Positions 55,582 through 59,547 of a DNA stretch of 59,547 nt are shown piece after piece. The notes under the pieces are model-generated. The model ran no database searches and was not told the origin of the DNA. It saw only the letters and a program-made list of their open reading frames with translations. How positions within the stretch are numbered: position 1 is the stretch's first letter; each line of letters starts with the position of its first letter. Source of the stretch: Alkalihalobacillus sp. CinArs1 (GTDB taxonomy: Bacteria > Bacillota > Bacilli > Bacillales > Guptibacillaceae); the NCBI RefSeq assembly GCF_947387515.1, contig NZ_CANDOB010000006.1, positions 1-59,547 on the forward strand. The letters run 5' to 3'. Both the position numbers and the translations under genes were made by a program.

Positions 55582-55673
55582 ATTTAGTAAAGCATGCAAG
55601 CGCTACTCTCTGAATGCCTGAGAACATATGTTATACTAGCAATGTAATCGAATTCAAAGAAGGTGGTGCCCCA

Positions 55674-56705
55674 ATGTTAACGAAAGATCAGGTCGTTGAA
55701 TTATTAAATAAGGTGCAAGATCCTATCTTACATAAAAGTATTACAATTCGTGATGTGAAAACGAAGGAAGGCTATGTAAGTGTCAAAGTAGCACTTGCTC
55801 AAACTGAAAATGCTGAACAAATGAAGGTGCAGCAAGAAATCGTAAATATTCTAAAAGGAGCCGGCGCAGAGTCAGTTGGGTTACGTTTTGAGCAGCTTGC
55901 AGATGATGAGCTGCCTGAAGGAACGTCTGCAAATCCGGATTTACCTCCTTTGTTATCTCCTGAAAGCAAAACTCAGTTTATCGCTGTAGCTAGTGGTAAA
56001 GGTGGGGTGGGTAAATCCACTGTAACGGTTAACCTTGCAACATCACTAGCGAGATTGGGTAAGAAAGTCGGCGTCATCGATGCAGATATTTATGGGTTTA
56101 GCGTTCCAGATATGATGGGTATTGAAACTCGTCCAAAGGTCGTATCGGAGAAAATCTATCCGGTAGAACGTTTTGGCGTGAAGGTAATGTCGATGGCGTT
56201 CTTCGTTGAAGATAATGCCCCTGTCATCTGGCGCGGACCTATGCTTGGGAAAATGTTGAACAACTTCTTTAGTGAAGTGGAGTGGGGAGAGCTTGATTAT
56301 CTACTTCTTGATCTTCCTCCAGGTACAGGGGACGTAGCATTAGATGTCCACACGATGTTACCTGCTTCGAAAGAGATCATTGTAACCACTCCACATGCAA
56401 CGGCAGCATTTGTAGCGGCTAGAGCGGGTGCGATGGCTTTGAAAACAAAGCATGAAGTTCTCGGAGTAGTCGAAAACATGGCTTACTTTGAAAGTAAAGT
56501 AACTGGTGAGAAAGAATATGTATTTGGTCAGGGAGGCGGAGAGAAGCTTGCTTCTGAACTATCCACCGATTTACTAGGTAAGCTGCCTTTAGGTCAACCT
56601 GATTATGATGAAGAGGACTTTGCTCCATCTATTTATCAAACGGATCACCCGATTGGAAAACAATATTTAGAGATTGCAAAAGAAATCATCACCAAAACGG
56701 AGTAA
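55674..56705 (+). CDS. salA: SalA/Mrp, P-loop ATPase (ParA/MinD family)
   Basis: 343 residues. N-terminal MIP18/DUF59 domain (about 1-90), then deviant Walker A SGKGGVGKSTVTVN near 108-121, DADIYGFSVPDMMG near 136 and LLLDLPPGTGD near 214. Mrp proteins load Fe-S clusters; B. subtilis SalA represses scoC. The CxxC of many Mrp proteins is not visible, fitting the SalA type. ATG 55674 follows GAAGGTGGTG; the in-frame ATG at 55614 overlaps the promoter region (TATACT 55632-55637). Confidence 0.9.
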   Translation: MLTKDQVVELLNKVQDPILHKSITIRDVKTKEGYVSVKVALAQTENAEQMKVQQEIVNILKGAGAESVGLRFEQLADDELPEGTSANPDLPPLLSPESKTQFIAVASGKGGVGKSTVTVNLATSLARLGKKVGVIDADIYGFSVPDMMGIETRPKVVSEKIYPVERFGVKVMSMAFFVEDNAPVIWRGPMLGKMLNNFFSEVEWGELDYLLLDLPPGTGDVALDVHTMLPASKEIIVTTPHATAAFVAARAGAMALKTKHEVLGVVENMAYFESKVTGEKEYVFGQGGGEKLASELSTDLLGKLPLGQPDYDEEDFAPSIYQTDHPIGKQYLEIAKEIITKTE

Positions 56706-56710
56706 CAGTC

Positions 56711-56740
56711 AAAAGGACATGCGAGGCATGTCCTTTTTTT
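56711..56740. terminator. terminator between salA and gerD (convergent)
   Basis: AAAAGGACATGC 56711-56722 pairs with GCATGTCCTTTT 56726-56737 over GAG, followed by T8. The A4 on the other side makes it weakly usable for gerD on the - strand as well. Confidence 0.93.
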
Positions 56741-57378
56741 TATTCCTGTCCACCTGATTCTTCGCTACCGCCTTTTTCTTTGCTTTTCTCGTCTTCGCCT
56801 TCGCCTTCTTTACCACCTTCAGCCTCTTTACTTTGTTCAGGGCTTGCTTTCATTAATATTTCCTGTATCTTTGCTTGGAATAAAGGACTGTCTAACGTTT
56901 CAGTGATTAGTTCTTTCATCTGTTTTCTTGATTGGTTACTTTCTAAAAGTTGAAGGTAATGTTTCTCCATCTCAGGATCTTGTAGCAAATCCATCATCTT
57001 TTCTTGGAAATCTGGATCATCCATAAGTGATTTGAATAGCTTTTCGTTTTCACTCTGAATGTTTTTTGCAAAGTTCTCAACGAACTTAGGATCTTTAAGC
57101 AACTCTTGCCAGTATTTCTTTCCTTCTTCTGAAGTCAGTACTTTTTGAATGGTTTCTTTTACAAAAGGTTGTTCCATCACAAGCTGCTGTTTCATTTCTT
57201 CGTCTGACATAACTTCCTGGATGGCTTTTTTTCCATCATCCGTCTTCAATAAATCCACAAGCATTTTCTTAGTTTCTTCATAATTTGCTTCAGAACCCTC
57301 TGCAGCTCCTGAAGCACACCCGGCTGTAATCAGAAGGAATGCTAATCCGATAGTAAGCAGATTCAATCGTGAACTCAT
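56740..57378 (-). CDS. gerD: GerD, spore germination lipoprotein
   Basis: 212 residues. Signal peptide with lipobox LITAGC; Cys21 would be lipidated. The rest is an almost purely helical body of repeated short acidic helices (DDGKKAIQEV, DEEMKQQLV, DPDFQEKMMDLL) and a low-complexity, charged Glu/Gly/Lys tail. Known role: organises the nutrient germinant receptors into a cluster (germinosome) in the spore inner membrane. Ribosome site AAAGGAGGAT lies just before ATG 57378. A 6-bp palindrome (AGGATA/TATCCT, 57397-57412) is upstream. Forespore (sigma-G) control is expected, but I cannot read a firm promoter. Confidence 0.93.
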   Translation of the reverse strand: MSSRLNLLTIGLAFLLITAGCASGAAEGSEANYEETKKMLVDLLKTDDGKKAIQEVMSDEEMKQQLVMEQPFVKETIQKVLTSEEGKKYWQELLKDPKFVENFAKNIQSENEKLFKSLMDDPDFQEKMMDLLQDPEMEKHYLQLLESNQSRKQMKELITETLDSPLFQAKIQEILMKASPEQSKEAEGGKEGEGEDEKSKEKGGSEESGGQE

Positions 57379-57483
57379 ATCGCTTATCCTCCTTTCAGGA
57401 TAGTCTTATCCTTAATATTAGGCGATTTTTTGAAATTATACGCGTAGATTAAAGGAAAGGTGGTAATTTGTATAAGGCATTGG

Positions 57484-57489
57484 TACAAT
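57484..57489 (+). promoter_or_regulatory. possible kbaA -10 box
   Basis: TACAAT preceded by an extended TG (57481-57482). No good -35 box is visible. It lies 40 bases before kbaA in the divergent gap with gerD. Confidence 0.35.
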
Positions 57490-57529
57490 TCTACAGAGAA
57501 GGAACATTATTAATATCGGGGGCTTGAAT

Positions 57530-58135
57530 GTGAAGACAAGAAATCTTGTTTACTTATTCTTTTCAACCCTTCTGATTGGCTCAACAGCAGGTATGATTGC
57601 TGGACTTGCTATGGAGTGGACGCAATATTGGAATGATCTTAAGAATGGAGAATTTGTTTCGTTCTTGATCGTTATGCTCTGGCTCTTAGGTGTATCCAGT
57701 ATCTTTAGTTTGATTAGTCAGATGGGGTTTTTCGCATATTTAACCATTCACCGTTTCGGTCTTGGGATTTTTAAATCCGTCAAACTGTGGAATACCATAC
57801 AGGTTGTACTGATAGCGGTAGCGCTATTTGACCTCGTTTATTTCCGCTACGTTATCTTTGCAGAACCAGGAGATAGTTTATTGGGATACATTGGGGTAGC
57901 ACTTCTTCTATTGGTGGTCGGTCTTGGCACGGCTTATATCAAGAGTAAAGAAACCAATAAACATGCTTTTATTCCGGCTCTATTCTTTATTGTCGTCGTA
58001 ACGATTTTAGAATGGATTCCAGGTTTGCAAAGCGACGATCAGAAGTGGGTCTGGTTAATCTTTATTCCGCTATTAACGAGTAACGTGTGGCAGATCCTTA
58101 CATTACACCGAATTACTGAAACGAAAAACACGTAA
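57530..58135 (+). CDS. kbaA: KbaA, activator of the KinB sporulation signalling pathway
   Basis: 201 residues, about six transmembrane helices. Core block SLISQMGFFAYLTIHRFGLG (about 63-82), then FKSVKLWN and a DLVYFRY motif near 105. Known role: KbaA is required for the KinB arm of the phosphorelay leading to Spo0A. TTG 57524 is in frame but touches the GGGGG site; GTG 57530 gives proper spacing and the conserved KTRN start. Confidence 0.92.
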   Translation: MKTRNLVYLFFSTLLIGSTAGMIAGLAMEWTQYWNDLKNGEFVSFLIVMLWLLGVSSIFSLISQMGFFAYLTIHRFGLGIFKSVKLWNTIQVVLIAVALFDLVYFRYVIFAEPGDSLLGYIGVALLLLVVGLGTAYIKSKETNKHAFIPALFFIVVVTILEWIPGLQSDDQKWVWLIFIPLLTSNVWQILTLHRITETKNT

Positions 58136-58137
58136 AT

Positions 58138-58174
58138 AAAGCAGCTCTGCGTAAGTAGCAGGGCTGCTTTATTT
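58138..58174. terminator. bidirectional terminator between kbaA and pdaB
   Basis: AAAGCAGCTCTGC 58138-58150 pairs with GCAGGGCTGCTTT 58158-58170, followed by ATTTT on the + strand, while A-rich sequence before it serves the - strand. It lies between converging genes. Confidence 0.9.
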
Positions 58175-58927
58175 TACTTCTTTACTATTTATATTCGCAT
58201 TGGAAATTAGTTCATTCACTGTAACGAGTTCATAGCCTTTCTTTTTAAGTTGAGTGATCAGTTCCGGTAGAGCGGCACTCGTTTGTTTCGCTGAGTCGGA
58301 TGCATGAAGAAGGATGATATCCCCAGAATGTGCTTCCTTTACTACATTAGTAATAATTTCTGTTGCACCAGGGTTCTTCCAATCATTAGAATCTAAGCTC
58401 CAGTGAATGACAGTATGATTAAGCTTATTGGAAACCTCCAATACTCTCTTATTAAAATTTCCATTCGGTGGCCTTATCAACTCTGTTTGCACACCCGACA
58501 CTTTTTTTATCGCTTCTTGAGCACGAATGATATCCTTTCTTATTTCTATATCTTCCATAGAGGTATAGTTTTCATAACGATAACCAAGACTCCCAATTTC
58601 ATGCCCGCCTTTTACGATTTGTTCTACAATTTCTGGATGTCGTTCTGCCCAAGCTCCAGAGATGAAGAAAGAAGCTGATATGTTTTGTTTGTTAAGTTCC
58701 TCAAGTATAGGAATAGCCTTAGTCTCTCCCCAGCTGATATCAAAGGTCAATGCCAGCTGTTTACCTTGGCTTTTTACTTGATCGACTGCCAATGGTGTCC
58801 CGTTTGAAGTAAAGACAGCAAGATCTCTACCTTCAACAAATAAAATGAGTGCCGCAAAAAAAGCAGCTGCTATAATCACCATGCTTTGTTTGATTCTCTT
58901 TCCTCTCCACACCCAAAAAAACTTCAT
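58169..58927 (-). CDS. pdaB: PdaB-like polysaccharide deacetylase family protein (sporulation)
   Basis: 252 residues. N-terminal membrane anchor (about 17-33), then a NodB-homology domain. Motif 1 reads TFDISWG instead of TFDDG, so the usual second (metal) Asp is replaced. Motif 2, normally H-(S/T)-x-x-H, reads GSLGYRYENY without histidines. Motif 3 RPPNGNFN and the last motif ILLHAS are present. PdaB of B. subtilis is needed to keep spores viable; its chemistry is unclear. ATG 58927 follows AAGGGGGTG; the in-frame ATG at 58948 is less well placed. Confidence 0.9.
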   Translation of the reverse strand: MKFFWVWRGKRIKQSMVIIAAAFFAALILFVEGRDLAVFTSNGTPLAVDQVKSQGKQLALTFDISWGETKAIPILEELNKQNISASFFISGAWAERHPEIVEQIVKGGHEIGSLGYRYENYTSMEDIEIRKDIIRAQEAIKKVSGVQTELIRPPNGNFNKRVLEVSNKLNHTVIHWSLDSNDWKNPGATEIITNVVKEAHSGDIILLHASDSAKQTSAALPELITQLKKKGYELVTVNELISNANINSKEVK

Positions 58928-58946
58928 TTCGCACCCCCTTTGTCCC

Positions 58947-58975
58947 ATTCATATGCGCTATAGTAAACAACTATG
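58947..58975 (-). promoter_or_regulatory. possible sigma-E promoter of pdaB
   Basis: On the - strand CATAGTT (58969-58975), 13-bp spacer, CATATGAAT (58947-58955). It has the same spacing as, and nearly the same -10 box as, the element before cwlD. Confidence 0.4.
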
Positions 58976-59045
58976 TACAAAGTCTTTTTGCCAACTCATA
59001 AAGGGTAGGAAGGATGGTCATAATGGTTTGAAAGGAGGGTATTAC

Positions 59046-59270
59046 ATGATCGGATTTCTACTGAGTGAAAAGGAAGGCAAAGAAATAGAGTATCTCCTTA
59101 AGCGGGAGATGGAAGAAATGCTGATGAGTCTTGATGATCATCGATTAGAGAAAATTGTTAAACGGGCTATGGAAGAGCGCTACCTCTTGCTCTTAGGTAT
59201 CTATAAAAGGACAGCTTCAGCTACTGATGTATCGAAGTATAAAAGGATACTAAAAAAAGATACGAATTAA
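59046..59270 (+). CDS. small charged helical protein, unknown function
   Basis: 74 residues, not recognised as any named family. It reads as two charged amphipathic helices: LSEKEGKEIEYLLKREMEEM, then HRLEKIVKRAMEERYLLLLG, with a basic tail ending KRILKKDTN. No membrane segment, cysteine or signal. Start ATG 59046 has an excellent GAAAGGAGGG at 59030-59039, which supports real translation. It lies between pdaB (divergent) and the next rrn promoter; no terminator of its own is clear before that promoter. Confidence 0.75.
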   Translation: MIGFLLSEKEGKEIEYLLKREMEEMLMSLDDHRLEKIVKRAMEERYLLLLGIYKRTASATDVSKYKRILKKDTN

Positions 59271-59284
59271 TTTTTAAAAACCTA

Positions 59285-59397
59285 TTGCAAAATAGTAGTT
59301 CGGGCTGTATAGTTATAAAGGTCGCCGATAACAAACGGCCGACACAAAAACGAATTAAAAAAAGATGTTGACTTCGGACGAGTTAATGTGTTACATT
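59285..59397 (+). promoter_or_regulatory. tandem promoters of the downstream rrn operon
   Basis: P1: TTGCAA 59285-59290, 17 bp, TATAGT 59308-59313. P2: TTGACT 59368-59373 with TACATT 59392-59397 at 18 bp, weaker in the -10. Two promoters before 16S are usual for Bacillus rrn operons. A hairpin with one bulge, GTCGCCG/CGGCCGAC (59321-59343), sits right at the P1 start region. Confidence 0.8.
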
Positions 59398-59435
59398 AAT
59401 AAAGTCGCTGAAAACGACATCGAAAGAAACAAATC

Positions 59436-59453
59436 GATCTTTGAAAACTGAAC
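59436..59453 (+). promoter_or_regulatory. rrn leader boxA-like antitermination region
   Basis: GATCTTTGAAAACTGAAC resembles the conserved CTTTGAAAACT block that precedes rRNA genes in bacilli and includes the boxA site bound by NusB-NusE. Confidence 0.65.
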
Positions 59454-59515
59454 GAAACGCCATGCAAGATATTGTTTCTACGGAAACAAACATTGTTTTA
59501 AAGCTAGATTGAACT

Positions 59516-59547
59516 TTTCTATCGGAGAGTTTGATCCTGGCTCAGGA
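59516..59547 (+). rRNA. rrs: 16S ribosomal RNA, 5' end (gene runs past the window)
   Basis: TATCGGAGAGTTTGATCC then TGGCTCAGGA is the universal start of bacterial 16S rRNA. The mature 5' end is inferred from B. subtilis to lie near 59516; only about 30 bases are in the window. Confidence 0.96.

Overview
The window is a low-GC Gram-positive, endospore-forming chromosome segment, almost certainly family Bacillaceae. The protein sequences are close to Bacillus subtilis orthologues throughout. The sporulation set sigH, cwlD, gerD, kbaA and pdaB is present, and the gene order is essentially that of the B. subtilis interval between two rRNA operons near the origin. I cannot name the genus. The window opens inside the 3' part of a 5S rRNA gene and closes about 30 bases into the next 16S rRNA gene, so it is a complete inter-rrn segment. 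Every gene reads on the + strand except gerD and pdaB.

Layout: (1) 1-562, end of 5S, its terminator, and an unusual gene-free stretch with an array of short repeats phased at 20 bp. (2) 563-1276, an MgtC-family membrane protein. (3) 1336-8607, the CtsR-controlled protein quality-control operon ctsR-mcsA-mcsB-clpC followed by radA and disA. (4) 8767-12592, yacL, ispD, ispF, gltX. (5) 12600-16609, a cysteine T-box leader and cysE-cysS-mrnC-rlmB-rae1. (6) 16614-21320, sigH, rpmGB-secE-nusG, and rplK-rplA and rplJ-rplL with ribosomal-protein-responsive leaders. (7) 21403-29463, rsmC-like methyltransferase and rpoB-rpoC. (8) 29476-34309, the str operon rplGB-rpsL-rpsG-fusA-tuf. (9) 34341-49850, the S10-spc-alpha superoperon with secY-adk-map-ybzG-infA embedded, ending in three stacked terminators. 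(10) 49911-54202, ecfA1-ecfA2-ecfT, truA, rplM-rpsI. (11) 54332-59270, ybaK (DUF2521), cwlD, salA, gerD(-), kbaA, pdaB(-) and a small unrecognised protein. (12) 59285-59547, promoters and leader of the next rrn operon.

The genes form one functional theme: making and supervising the gene-expression machinery. They supply RNA polymerase core (rpoA, rpoB, rpoC), elongation and translation factors, about 30 ribosomal proteins, rRNA and tRNA maturation enzymes (mrnC, rlmB, rae1, truA), tRNA charging (gltX, cysS), the Sec channel (secE, secY) and the ClpC/McsAB quality-control arm. No prophage, transposon, CRISPR array or plasmid-type gene was seen.

The coding content is conventional. The less explained material is non-coding: the 20-bp phased array at 163-416; a possible three-way-junction leader before rpoB; an inverted repeat bracketing the -10 box of the str promoter; two leader elements before rplK and rplA that look like mimics of the L1 site of 23S rRNA; several strong intercistronic hairpins (rplB/rpsS, tuf, secY/adk, rpsK/rpoA); and a possible attenuator before rpmGB.
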